Shown here: in pieces, positions 33,807-41,685 of the stretch | How positions within the stretch are numbered: position 1 is the first letter of the stretch | Layout of the letters: every line of letters starts with the position of its first letter | Assembly (NCBI RefSeq): GCF_002335525.1 | Contig: NZ_BDUF01000010.1 | Coordinates: forward strand, 1 to 60,365 | Reading direction: 5' to 3' | From: Effusibacillus lacus | Lineage (GTDB): Bacteria; Bacillota; Bacilli; Tumebacillales; Effusibacillaceae | Length of the DNA: 60,365 nt | Notes under the pieces: model-generated | The model's database searches: none | Told to the model about the DNA's origin: nothing | The model's input: only the letters and a program-made list of their open reading frames with translations | Made by a program: the position numbers and the translations under genes

Positions 33807-35582
33807 GTGAAGGGAATTCGCGGACGAATCACATTCACCTATATGATTCTGATTGTGGTCACGCTGTTGATCTCCGGGGTCTATATCTTGCAGTTCATCG
33901 AGCGGGTCTACATGGAGAATCTGAAGAAAACACTCATAGACGAAGCCAAGATCGTTGCCAATTGGGTGTCGCCGTATATGGTGACACCCGATTCTTCTTT
34001 GCCGTTTCTGGCGGAAGTCTCAACAACGGTGAACTCTTCCACGGGCAAGCGGATCACAGTGTATGACCGGAACGGAAAGTCTCTTTATGATACTCATCCG
34101 GGATCTGTGGAAGAATCGGCTGTCAAGCCGGAGGTGCAGGAAGCGCTCAATCGCCGGATTGGAAGCGAGACCCGGCTGGATTCCGCCAAAGGCTCCAACT
34201 CTCTGTTTGTTGCAGTTCCAATTGTGGATGGGGAAACGGTCCAGGGGGCAGTACGGGTGGGTATCCCTTTGAACCCGGTATATAAGGAACTGGGCAACCT
34301 ATGGGTCTCGGTTGGCATTTCCTTGCTGGCTGTTGCCGTAATCTCGTCGGTGGTGGGAATGTACTTCGCCTCAGGCATTGCCCGACCCATTGAGGAAATT
34401 ACAAGAGTGACCCGGCAAATTGCGAGGGGGGCTTTCACCGAACGGGTACGGTACCGAAGCCAGGACGAACTGGGGGTATTGGGGGAATCTGTCAATCTGA
34501 TGGCCGACCGGATTTCTGACCAGTTTGAAGATCTGACCCAGGAGAAAAGCAAGCTGGAAGGAATCATTGCCAGCATGGAGTCAGGTGTGATGGTGGTGGA
34601 CCGGTCGGGACGGATCCAGGTTGTGAACCAGGCGACCAAGAACCTGCTCAGCCATTCCGGGCGCAGTCTGCTGGGGCAGTGGCATTGGGAAGTCGGTCGT
34701 TCTTACGGCCTTTCCTCCATGATCGATGAGGTGCTGGTAACAGGAGATTCGCAGCGCAAAGAAATTACATTGATGTCTCCCGCGGATACGAGCGTCGAAT
34801 TGTACGCGACACCGATTAAAGGGAAAAATGATTCCATCGTAGGCGCGGTTGTGGTGCTTCATGACGTGTCCAAATGGCGTCGTGTGGAACAGATGCGGAC
34901 GGAATTTGTGGCCAACGTTTCCCATGAGCTGCGGACGCCGATCACTGCCGTGAAGGGGTTTGCGGAGACCCTTCTGGATGGCGCCCTGGAACATCCGGAT
35001 ATGCGCCGCCAGTTTATCAAGATTATCTATGAGGAGTCGGACCGGTTAAGCCGTCTGGTCAACGATCTTCTGGAGTTGTCCAGGATTGAGTCGGGACATG
35101 TGGTCATGCAGTTTGAACCATGTGAAATCAATGAACTGGTGCGGACCACTGTGGACAAACTGGTGCATCAGGCCGGGCAAAACGGTTTGGTTCTCGAATC
35201 CCACCCGGCAGGTCAACCTGTCTATGCGGAAGTGGCCCGAGACCGGGTGTCGCAGGTGCTGATCAATCTGATCGGAAACGCGATTGCCTATACGCCCGAA
35301 GGAGGACGGATTGATGTAACCGTGGAGGACGGTGTGGATCAGGTCATCGTCCGGGTAAAAGACACGGGGATTGGCATTCCGCAAGACGATTTGCCCCGTT
35401 TGTTTGAGCGGTTCTACCGGGTGGACAAAGCACGGGCCCGCCGTTCCGGCGGCACAGGGTTGGGACTGGCCATCGTCAAGCACATAGTGGAGGCCCACAA
35501 AGGAAAGGTGTGGGTGGACAGCTATCCCGGCAGGGGCAGCACGTTCTCGTTTACGCTGCCAAAGCGGCAAGGGGATGAGTGA
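33807..35582 (+). CDS. phoR: PhoR-type sensor histidine kinase
   Basis: A 591-residue membrane kinase: helix 1 (FTYMILIVVTLLISGVYIL), an extracellular segment of about 130 residues, helix 2 (VGISLLAVAVISSVVGMYFA), HAMP, a PAS domain (SMESGVMVVDRSGRIQVVN), HisKA with VSHELRTPITAVKGF (His about 373), and HATPase motifs NLIGNAIAYTPEGG, DTGIGIP and GGTGLGLAIVKHIV. Start is GTG 33807, two bases after the phoP stop, with AGGGAGAGG upstream. It should phosphorylate PhoP when phosphate is low. Confidence 0.93.
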   Translation: MKGIRGRITFTYMILIVVTLLISGVYILQFIERVYMENLKKTLIDEAKIVANWVSPYMVTPDSSLPFLAEVSTTVNSSTGKRITVYDRNGKSLYDTHPGSVEESAVKPEVQEALNRRIGSETRLDSAKGSNSLFVAVPIVDGETVQGAVRVGIPLNPVYKELGNLWVSVGISLLAVAVISSVVGMYFASGIARPIEEITRVTRQIARGAFTERVRYRSQDELGVLGESVNLMADRISDQFEDLTQEKSKLEGIIASMESGVMVVDRSGRIQVVNQATKNLLSHSGRSLLGQWHWEVGRSYGLSSMIDEVLVTGDSQRKEITLMSPADTSVELYATPIKGKNDSIVGAVVVLHDVSKWRRVEQMRTEFVANVSHELRTPITAVKGFAETLLDGALEHPDMRRQFIKIIYEESDRLSRLVNDLLELSRIESGHVVMQFEPCEINELVRTTVDKLVHQAGQNGLVLESHPAGQPVYAEVARDRVSQVLINLIGNAIAYTPEGGRIDVTVEDGVDQVIVRVKDTGIGIPQDDLPRLFERFYRVDKARARRSGGTGLGLAIVKHIVEAHKGKVWVDSYPGRGSTFSFTLPKRQGDE

Positions 35583-35644
35583 GCGGAGTGGCTTGGCGGT
35601 CTATAATCCACCTTCTTGGCGTTATGTAAACTCAGAGTGGTGAC

Positions 35645-35670
35645 AACGGATTTTCAATCCGTTATTTCGT
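35645..35670 (+). terminator. Terminator after phoR
   Basis: AACGGATT pairs with AATCCGTT around TTC, followed by ATTTCGTTTTT. Confidence 0.65.
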
Positions 35671-35710
35671 TTTTGGACCGCTCCCGCCTCCTCGCCCAGA
35701 TAACTCGCTT

Positions 35711-35902
35711 AAGAACAAGACGTTTTTTCAGTCCTATTTCGCCTCGTGCAGGCCTCACCCCAAAATAAGACTGAAGGGCAGTCTTTTTCGGTTGTTTTAT
35801 ACCGGGTGGAGGTATAGGTGGTCCTAATAGGACTGGATTACAGTCTTATTTTATGGGATAGTTGGCTAAATCCCAAAATAGGACTGACGCACAGTCTTAT
35901 TC
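35711..35902. repeat. Array of AATAGGACTG stem-loops
   Basis: In the 490-bp gap after phoR four short hairpins follow one another: AATAAGACTG-AAGGG-CAGTCTT at about 35764, AATAGGACTG-GATTA-CAGTCTTATT at 35826, AATAGGACTG-ACGCA-CAGTCTTATT at 35877, and an imperfect one at 35711-35739. They are the same motif family as in the 242-bp repeats; nearby TTATGTAAACT (35621) matches the right edge of those repeats. Each hairpin has T-rich flanks and could terminate transcription in either direction. The remainder of the gap to 36071 shows nothing further. Confidence 0.8.
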
Positions 35903-36071
35903 CTGGCATCGAACTGGGTATGGAAGAACGGGGCACTGTTCAAAAGTTCAGGGGTATGGGGAGCCGGCACATTATTAAGTAGTCAGGGAAGTTGGGGGCG
36001 GCACCCGGTTAGAAAATAGCACGTCAGGAAAAGATACCCCCTGAGAGAAACTTATTGAAGGAGGTCTTCCA

Positions 36072-36290
36072 ATGCCTGACCCGCAAGTGAGGGGAGCCAA
36101 CCAGCAGTCAACCTCCCATTCCGAAACCATAGATGCGAACATGGAGATGGACCGATTTTTCTACGATCAGGATACCATCGAAAATCCGGACGGGACTGGC
36201 TTACCTCACTCCTATATGCACAACAATGCTCCGGCGATCAACATCAAGCGGCAGAATGAAGATCCGGAGGAAACCGCTACAGGCGACTAA
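36072..36290 (+). CDS. Hypothetical small acidic protein
   Basis: A 72-residue, hydrophilic, Asn/Asp/Glu-rich protein without membrane segment or recognised domain, with a strong GAAGGAGG ribosome site and a terminator 34 bp after its stop. The codon pattern and signals favour a real gene. It lies between phoR and the alkaline phosphatase gene; I do not recognise it. Confidence 0.6.
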   Translation: MPDPQVRGANQQSTSHSETIDANMEMDRFFYDQDTIENPDGTGLPHSYMHNNAPAINIKRQNEDPEETATGD

Positions 36291-36323
36291 GGTCAGGGGT
36301 GGAAAGGAATCGGAAGGGGATAG

Positions 36324-36358
36324 AAAAGCTCTGTTGGAAATGATCCAACAGGGCTTTT
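36324..36358 (+). terminator. Terminator after the small acidic protein gene
   Basis: AAAAGCTCTGTTGG pairs with CCAACAGGGCTTTT around a seven-base loop. Confidence 0.88.
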
Positions 36359-36367
36359 AACTAAACG

Positions 36368-36395
36368 TTAACAGTTCTTCAATCCTCGCTTAATA
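36368..36395 (+). promoter_or_regulatory. Putative weak PhoP box before the alkaline phosphatase gene
   Basis: TTAACA at 36368, TCAATC at 36379 and TTAATA at 36390 lie in an 11-bp register about 60-85 bp before the start codon. Only the first is a perfect hexamer. Confidence 0.45.
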
Positions 36396-36452
36396 AAAGT
36401 CTAGTAAAGTTGGAAAAGAGGTTACCAGACTTTTCTTTTAGGGGGACGAGAC

Positions 36453-38303
36453 ATGAGGAGAAAGTTGAGTTGGAAACTGGCTGTTGCCATGCTGGGGGTA
36501 ATAACAGCTTTGTCAACCGTGCCGCAATCTGCTCTGTTTGCAGAAGGTGAGCAAACACAACCACAGGCATCTCCTGCCATCACGATTTTGCCGATTGATC
36601 GCGCTACCATCCTCGCAGGGCAAAAGTTTGATTTTCGCGTGGAATTGAACAACGGAATTGCCAAGAAGGAAAACATCAAAGTCACGATCAACGGAATTGA
36701 TGCGGAAAAATTCTTTGGAAAGACGGCTGATCGCACGAATTCGAACGAAAACAGCGCCGAGTTTACGATTCGCAGCGTTTCATTTGATAAAGCAGGCGCC
36801 GTTGAAGTGAAGGCTGAAGTGAAAATCGGTGACAAGACCTTGACGAAAACGGTGAAATATGAGGTATATCAAGCTTTTGGAAACGGGAAAAAAGCCAAGA
36901 ATGTAATCTTGATGATCGGTGACGGCATGAGCGCCAACATTCGGACGGCAGCCCGCGTTGTCGCAAAAGGCATTGAGGAAGGCAAGTTCAAGGGCTGGCT
37001 GGAGATGGAAAAGATGGATCACATGGGTATGGTAACCACTTCCGGCATGGATTCCATCGTGACCGACTCCGCGAACTCCGCATCCGCTTACGCTACGGGA
37101 CACAAAACGGCAGTCAGCGCCGAAGGCGTGTATCCGGACAACACATCGGATCCGCTTGACGATCCGCGTGTCGAAAATATTGTGGAGATGGTCAAGCGCA
37201 CAAAAGGAATGGCTACCGGTATTGTAACAACCTCTGACGTGACGGATGCAACTCCGGCAGCGATGGCAACCCATACACGCAAGCGCAGCACATCGGAAGC
37301 GATTGTCAATATGTTCTTTGAGCATGGTTCCCGTCCCGATGTGTTGATGGGCGGCGGATCTGCATGGTTCCTGCCGGCTGACAAAGGCGGCAAGCGCAAA
37401 GACGGTAAAAATATGATCGAAGCATTCAAGGCGGAAGGATATTCGTATGCGGCCAATGCGGCAGAATTGAACAAGCTCGGAGACACCGACAAAATTCTCG
37501 GTCTGTTCAAGTCCGGTAACATGGACGTATACTTTGACCGTGAATACAGGCCGAACAACGGAGTGTTGGGCAAAGACACGGATCAGCCGAACTTGATGGA
37601 AATGACCGCAAAAGCGATCGATGCCCTCGACAACAACAAAAACGGATTTTTCCTGATGGTGGAAGCGGCTTCCATCGATAAACAGGCGCACCCGATGGAC
37701 ATGGAACGCCTGATCTGGGACACAATCGAGTTCGACAAGACTGTCGGTTTGGCCAAAAAATATGCTGAGGAGCACAAAGACACTTTGGTGATTGTAACGT
37801 CCGATCATGGACACTCCATGACGCTGAACGGGACTTACAACACGAAGGCGGCAGAAGGCAAGACCGGGGAAGAATTGCGGGAGTTTGTCGGAACCTATGA
37901 GAACTCCAAGTTCCCGACCTATGAGGACAAAGACGGGGACGGCTTCCCGGACAATCCGGATTCCGAATGGAAACTGGCTGTCGGTTGGGGCAATCATCCG
38001 GACTACAACGATGATTTCTTGACGAATCAGAAGCCGATGAGCCCGACTATCCAAGATCCCAACGTGAAAGACAAGCCGTGGTATATCGCAAATCCGGACA
38101 GAGATCCGAACGGTGTTCATTTCACAGGCAACCTGCCGCACGATGAAGCGGTGGAAGTGCATACCTTTGATGATGTGCCGATCAACGCCATGGGACCCGG
38201 TTCCGAACTGTTCACAGGATACATGGACAATACGGAAGTGTTCCGAAAGATGGTAACTGCCCTCGGAATCAACGCGGTGCAAAGCGAGAAAAGCCGCAAG
38301 TGA
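36453..38303 (+). CDS. phoA: Secreted alkaline phosphatase with extra N-terminal domain
   Basis: Releases phosphate from organic esters outside the cell. A signal peptide (LAVAMLGVITALSTVPQSALFA) is followed by an extra beta-type domain of about 100 residues (ITILPIDRATILAGQKFDF onward, Ig-like or bacterial-adhesion-like). The alkaline phosphatase domain starts at KNVILMIGDGMS; the nucleophile is Ser about 206 in IVTDSANSASAYATGHKT, and metal ligands lie in LMVEAASIDKQAHP and VTSDHGHS. At 616 residues it is longer than classical PhoA because of the extra domain. Monocistronic, with a likely PhoP box and a strong terminator. Confidence 0.93.
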   Translation: MRRKLSWKLAVAMLGVITALSTVPQSALFAEGEQTQPQASPAITILPIDRATILAGQKFDFRVELNNGIAKKENIKVTINGIDAEKFFGKTADRTNSNENSAEFTIRSVSFDKAGAVEVKAEVKIGDKTLTKTVKYEVYQAFGNGKKAKNVILMIGDGMSANIRTAARVVAKGIEEGKFKGWLEMEKMDHMGMVTTSGMDSIVTDSANSASAYATGHKTAVSAEGVYPDNTSDPLDDPRVENIVEMVKRTKGMATGIVTTSDVTDATPAAMATHTRKRSTSEAIVNMFFEHGSRPDVLMGGGSAWFLPADKGGKRKDGKNMIEAFKAEGYSYAANAAELNKLGDTDKILGLFKSGNMDVYFDREYRPNNGVLGKDTDQPNLMEMTAKAIDALDNNKNGFFLMVEAASIDKQAHPMDMERLIWDTIEFDKTVGLAKKYAEEHKDTLVIVTSDHGHSMTLNGTYNTKAAEGKTGEELREFVGTYENSKFPTYEDKDGDGFPDNPDSEWKLAVGWGNHPDYNDDFLTNQKPMSPTIQDPNVKDKPWYIANPDRDPNGVHFTGNLPHDEAVEVHTFDDVPINAMGPGSELFTGYMDNTEVFRKMVTALGINAVQSEKSRK

Positions 38304-38320
38304 AACAAAAACGACCGCTC

Positions 38321-38353
38321 AAGCCTTTGGGCCCCTGTGCCCAAAGGCTTTTT
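38321..38353 (+). terminator. Terminator after the alkaline phosphatase gene
   Basis: AAGCCTTTGGGC pairs with GCCCAAAGGCTT around CCCTGT, followed by TTT. Confidence 0.92.
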
Positions 38354-38443
38354 GCATGGTACGGCAAATACAGGATATGGTTGGGTGCGAGTGCAGGTGC
38401 CGTGCGAACAAATGGTAGAAAAAACGTGCGAGACGGGACATCC

Positions 38444-38455
38444 GTTTGCTATAAT
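38444..38455 (+). promoter_or_regulatory. Extended -10 promoter of degV
   Basis: TTTGCTATAAT combines a perfect -10 box with the TG of an extended -10 element, about 50 bp before degV. No good -35 box is seen. Confidence 0.5.
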
Positions 38456-38503
38456 GTTGTACACATGATGTGTGGAACAAAAAAGCGGCAAAGGGGGTTT
38501 ATC

Positions 38504-39355
38504 ATGGCCAAGATTGCGATTGTAACGGACAGTACGGCGCATTTGTCAGATGACTACATAGAGCGGCACCAGATCACAGTTGTTCCCTTATCGGTCAATT
38601 TCGGCACCGAATCCCGGCGGGAGGGGATCGAGATCCGGGCGGACGAGTTCTATCAAATGCTCCCGGGTTTGAAGGAACTGCCTACCACGTCCCAACCGGC
38701 CGTTGGGGAGTTTGTGCAGGCTTTTGAAAAGTTGCTGGAAACCCACGATTCCATTATCGGCGCGTTTCTTTCCGCCAACCTTTCCGGCACCTTCTCCACA
38801 GCCCGGACGGCGGCCGGTATGGTGGAAGGCGACATTACAGTGATTGATTCGAAGATTACCAGCTTTCCGCTGGAGTCCATGATCAGGGAAGCGGTGGAGA
38901 TGCGGGACGCGGGGAAAAGCAAGGAAGAAATCGCTGCCCGCTTGCAATACATTGCGGATAACAACCGGGGTTACTTTGTGGTAGATTCCCTCAACCACCT
39001 TCACAAAGGGGGCAGAATCTCCGGTGTGTCCGCTCTGCTGGGCTCCCTGCTGCAGGTAAAACCGATTATTCATGTAACAAGAGACGGAAAGCTGGACTTG
39101 TTTGATAAAGTACGGACGCAACGCAAAGCGTTGGACCGGATTGTGGAGTTGTTCCGAGCGGACAAGGAAGCCAAGCCGGGCCAGCCGAGCCGGTTCTCCG
39201 TGGTATACACGGACAGACCAGAGGAAGCGAAGCAGTTTCAGGAACGAATCGGGAACGAGTTTCCGGATCTCGACCCTCAACTAACTCAACTGAGCCCTGT
39301 GATCGGGACACACGTGGGCCCGGGAATGCTGGCCATTACCTATTACATGGGATGA
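38504..39355 (+). CDS. degV: DegV-family fatty-acid-binding protein
   Basis: DegV (FakB-type) proteins bind a fatty acid and present it to the FakA kinase. The 283-residue protein has IAIVTDSTAHLSDDY, LPTTSQPAVGEFVQ (the TSQP lipid-binding loop), AFLSANLSGTFSTA, DSLNHLHKGGRIS and TYYMG at the end. ATG 38504 follows AAGGGGG; upstream in-frame codons lie within the phosphatase terminator. In Bacillus subtilis the homologue (yviA) is next to degU and the comF genes; its stop overlaps comFC here. Confidence 0.93.
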   Translation: MAKIAIVTDSTAHLSDDYIERHQITVVPLSVNFGTESRREGIEIRADEFYQMLPGLKELPTTSQPAVGEFVQAFEKLLETHDSIIGAFLSANLSGTFSTARTAAGMVEGDITVIDSKITSFPLESMIREAVEMRDAGKSKEEIAARLQYIADNNRGYFVVDSLNHLHKGGRISGVSALLGSLLQVKPIIHVTRDGKLDLFDKVRTQRKALDRIVELFRADKEAKPGQPSRFSVVYTDRPEEAKQFQERIGNEFPDLDPQLTQLSPVIGTHVGPGMLAITYYMG

Positions 39356-40146
39356 GTTTGCGGGATTACATGGAGGCGCTCCTGGGGCTTCTGTATCCCC
39401 AGGAGCGTTCCTGTCTTTCCTGCCGCAGTTCTCTGCCCGAAGAGAACTCGACCTGGAATCGAAATGGCCCATCAGGTGACTGGCCGGTATCTTTACCCCG
39501 GGAGCCGGTGGCAGGATGGGCCTCCGAGATCCCCCTCTGCCCCCGTTGCCAGGCTGATCTGATTCCCATAGAGCCGCCTTACTGCCTGCTTTGCGGACGG
39601 CATATTGAAGAACCGGGACGCTGCCCGGAATGCATTCGCGGATCCGCTTTCGTACTTTCCCGTTCTTATGGAAAGTACGAGGGTGTCCTCCGAGACATGC
39701 TTCATCGATTCAAGTTTTCAAGGGAAGAGAAGCTTCTCCCCATCCTGGGGTCTTGTTTGTGTCAGGGTTGGAATCTGCACATGGCCCATTTTTCCACTGA
39801 CTGGCTGGTTCCGGTGCCTGCCCACCCCAAACGAATCAAGGAACGCGGGTACAACCAGGCGGAACGTCTGGCCCTCCACCTTTCCTCCTATTCGAATATC
39901 CCTTTGCTCCCCGCTCTGCAGCGTCAAATTCACCTGAAAGGCCAAGCAACACGGAACCGACAGGAACGTTTAAAGGCTCTGCAGGGAACCTACGTATGTG
40001 ACCCTGCTTTTCTGGACGCAGTTTCCGGAAGCAGTGTCTTGCTGGTTGACGACATTTACACCACGGGCGCCACGGCGGAAGCCTGTGCCAGGGCTTTGAT
40101 GGAGGCGGGGGCAGAGCAGGTGTATGTGATAACTGTGGCCAGGTAA
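39352..40146 (+). CDS. comFC: ComFC-like amidophosphoribosyltransferase-family competence protein
   Basis: ComF proteins help single-stranded DNA uptake during transformation. The N-terminal part has two zinc-type CxxC pairs (CLSC, CPRC, then CLLC and CPECI), and the C-terminal domain has the phosphoribosyltransferase PRPP loop VLLVDDIYTTGATAE. The gene overlaps degV by four bases (ATGA). comFA and comFB, normally just upstream, are absent from this position, so competence would need comFA from elsewhere. Confidence 0.92.
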   Translation: MSLRDYMEALLGLLYPQERSCLSCRSSLPEENSTWNRNGPSGDWPVSLPREPVAGWASEIPLCPRCQADLIPIEPPYCLLCGRHIEEPGRCPECIRGSAFVLSRSYGKYEGVLRDMLHRFKFSREEKLLPILGSCLCQGWNLHMAHFSTDWLVPVPAHPKRIKERGYNQAERLALHLSSYSNIPLLPALQRQIHLKGQATRNRQERLKALQGTYVCDPAFLDAVSGSSVLLVDDIYTTGATAEACARALMEAGAEQVYVITVAR

Positions 40147-40226
40147 ATTTCAAAATATTGTTAACTTGCTAGTTCATGAATAAATTATCCAGTATAATGT
40201 TGTTGACGAAAAAGGGGGTGCCGGCG

Positions 40227-40643
40227 ATGGCTCTTACCAACTGCAAGCAGTGTGGACGGCTGTTTAATCGATATATGAAAGATATATGTCCTGATTGTGT
40301 CAAGGCAGACGAGAACGATTTCTACAAGGTAAGCGGATTCCTGCGGGAGAACCGGGGGGCTTCGCCGCAGGAGGTGAATGAGGCGACAGGCGTGTCGCTT
40401 GACAAGATCTACCGGTATATCCGGGAGGGGCGTTTGATTGCGACCCATTTCCCCAATATGACCTATCCCTGTGAACGGTGCGGGATTCCGATTGGGATGG
40501 GGCGTTTTTGCCGGAATTGCACAGAAGAGTTGAAGGCGGAGATCAACAGGATCACTCATGGAGAGACCGCTGCTGCTCACGATCCTCACAAGACCAGGGG
40601 GAGAGACGATTTTTACTTGAAAAACCGGTTTGATCGGAGATAA
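40227..40643 (+). CDS. yvyF: YvyF-type flagellar operon protein (TIGR03826)
   Basis: A 138-residue protein with two zinc-binding pairs at the N-terminus (CKQC, CPDC), a MerR-like helix-turn-helix in the middle (VNEATGVSLDKIYRYIREGR) and a second zinc pair (CERC, CRNC). It is the conserved gene between comFC and flgM in Bacilli. ATG 40227 lies six bases after AAAGGGGGTG. A TATAAT at 40193 may be its promoter, and a terminator at 40750 separates it from flgM. Confidence 0.9.
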   Translation: MALTNCKQCGRLFNRYMKDICPDCVKADENDFYKVSGFLRENRGASPQEVNEATGVSLDKIYRYIREGRLIATHFPNMTYPCERCGIPIGMGRFCRNCTEELKAEINRITHGETAAAHDPHKTRGRDDFYLKNRFDRR

Positions 40644-40749
40644 GTAACGATTTGTGGTGAATTGGGTAGAATGAATTAGCAAGATCGATTTAATTTCCCG
40701 ATATGGCCAAAAATGGGGTTTACTATAAAACGCCAAATTACCGATATAT

Positions 40750-40777
40750 CCGATAGAGACTCGGAGTATCGGTTTTC
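40750..40777 (+). terminator. Terminator between yvyF and flgM
   Basis: CCGATA pairs with TATCGG, with CTC/GAG pairing within the loop, followed by TTTTCTTAATTTT. A CCGATAT just upstream resembles a sigma-D -10 box, but no TAAA lies at the right distance. Confidence 0.5.
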
Positions 40778-40799
40778 TTAATTTTCGGGGGTGGGATTC

Positions 40800-41090
40800 A
40801 TGAAAATCTATGAAAATGGGCGGATTCAGTCCCTTCAGGCTTATCAAAAGAACCAGCCGGCTGCCAAACCAGGTCTTGTCAAAGCAAAATCAAGCGGCAA
40901 AGATGAATTGAGCATCTCGCAGGAAGCTTTGGAAATGGCTCAGGTGGGAATGACACCGGCAAACGGAGACAAACGACTCTCCCGCACAGATAGACTGGAA
41001 CAACTTAAACAATTGGTCGAGAATGGAACCTATGAGGTAAATGAACATAAGATCGCGGACAAAATTGCCAGATACCTGTTAGGGGAATAA
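40800..41090 (+). CDS. flgM: FlgM, anti-sigma-D factor
   Basis: Holds the flagellar sigma factor inactive until the hook is complete. The 96-residue protein has the usual disordered N-terminus and the C-terminal helices DRLEQLKQLVENGTYEVNEH and KIADKIARYLLGE. ATG 40800 follows GGGGGTGGG. It is 13 bp ahead of flgN in the same operon. Confidence 0.92.
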   Translation: MKIYENGRIQSLQAYQKNQPAAKPGLVKAKSSGKDELSISQEALEMAQVGMTPANGDKRLSRTDRLEQLKQLVENGTYEVNEHKIADKIARYLLGE

Positions 41091-41103
41091 GGAGAGTATT
41101 AAC

Positions 41104-41601
41104 ATGCCATTCGGGCAATTGATTGAAACAGTTGAACAACTCTTGGAAGAACACGAAGCCTTTCTGCAGGTGGCAGAAGAGAAGAAACGGGCATTAATTA
41201 AAGGGGACATAGAAAAGCTGCAGCAAATCGTGAACCAAGAGGTGCAGTTTATTCGCCGGGTGGAGAAGCTGGAAGAAGAGCGGATCAGGCAAGGCCGGTT
41301 AATCGCGGAACAGTTTGGGCTGCCGATTGAAGAACTGACTGCGTCAAAACTTGTGCAACTGGACCTGGACAAAGAACGGGCTGCCAAGTTTAACCTGCTA
41401 ACCGGTAAGTTTGTAAAGATCATGGGGGATCTTCGTATGGCAAATGAGTTAAACGGGCAATTGATCAGACAATCCCTTGAGTTAGTGGAACATACGATTG
41501 ACTTGATGACGGAAATGCCTGATTCGGGAACTTATTCGGGCAATGGGGATTCAGGACAAGCAGTTGCCGGTCCGAGAAGGTTCTTTGATACACAAGTGTG
41601 A
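41104..41601 (+). CDS. flgN: FlgN-type export chaperone for hook-filament junction proteins
   Basis: A 165-residue mostly helical, coiled-coil protein (HEAFLQVAEEKKRALIKGD, EEERIRQGRLIAEQFGL) with the length and position of FlgN (YvyG), the chaperone that delivers FlgK and FlgL to the export gate. A GGAGAG site precedes it. FlgK follows after 84 bp; that space contains a lone AATAGGACTGG half-motif of the stem-loop repeat family. Confidence 0.88.
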   Translation: MPFGQLIETVEQLLEEHEAFLQVAEEKKRALIKGDIEKLQQIVNQEVQFIRRVEKLEEERIRQGRLIAEQFGLPIEELTASKLVQLDLDKERAAKFNLLTGKFVKIMGDLRMANELNGQLIRQSLELVEHTIDLMTEMPDSGTYSGNGDSGQAVAGPRRFFDTQV

Positions 41602-41685
41602 TCAGGAAATAGGACTGGAAACAAGAATCCGTTCGTCAGTTGACGAATATATGGTGGAGACGAATCACTTAACTGGAGGTACGCC

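Noticed and set aside
36780-38282. 500-residue minus-strand frame opposite the alkaline phosphatase
   Set aside because: Shadow frame; no start signals and no recognisable domains, whereas the plus strand encodes a full enzyme.
40644-40799. Sigma-D promoter for flgM
   Set aside because: CCGATAT occurs twice, but no TAAA lies about 15 bp upstream of either; the stretch also folds as a terminator.
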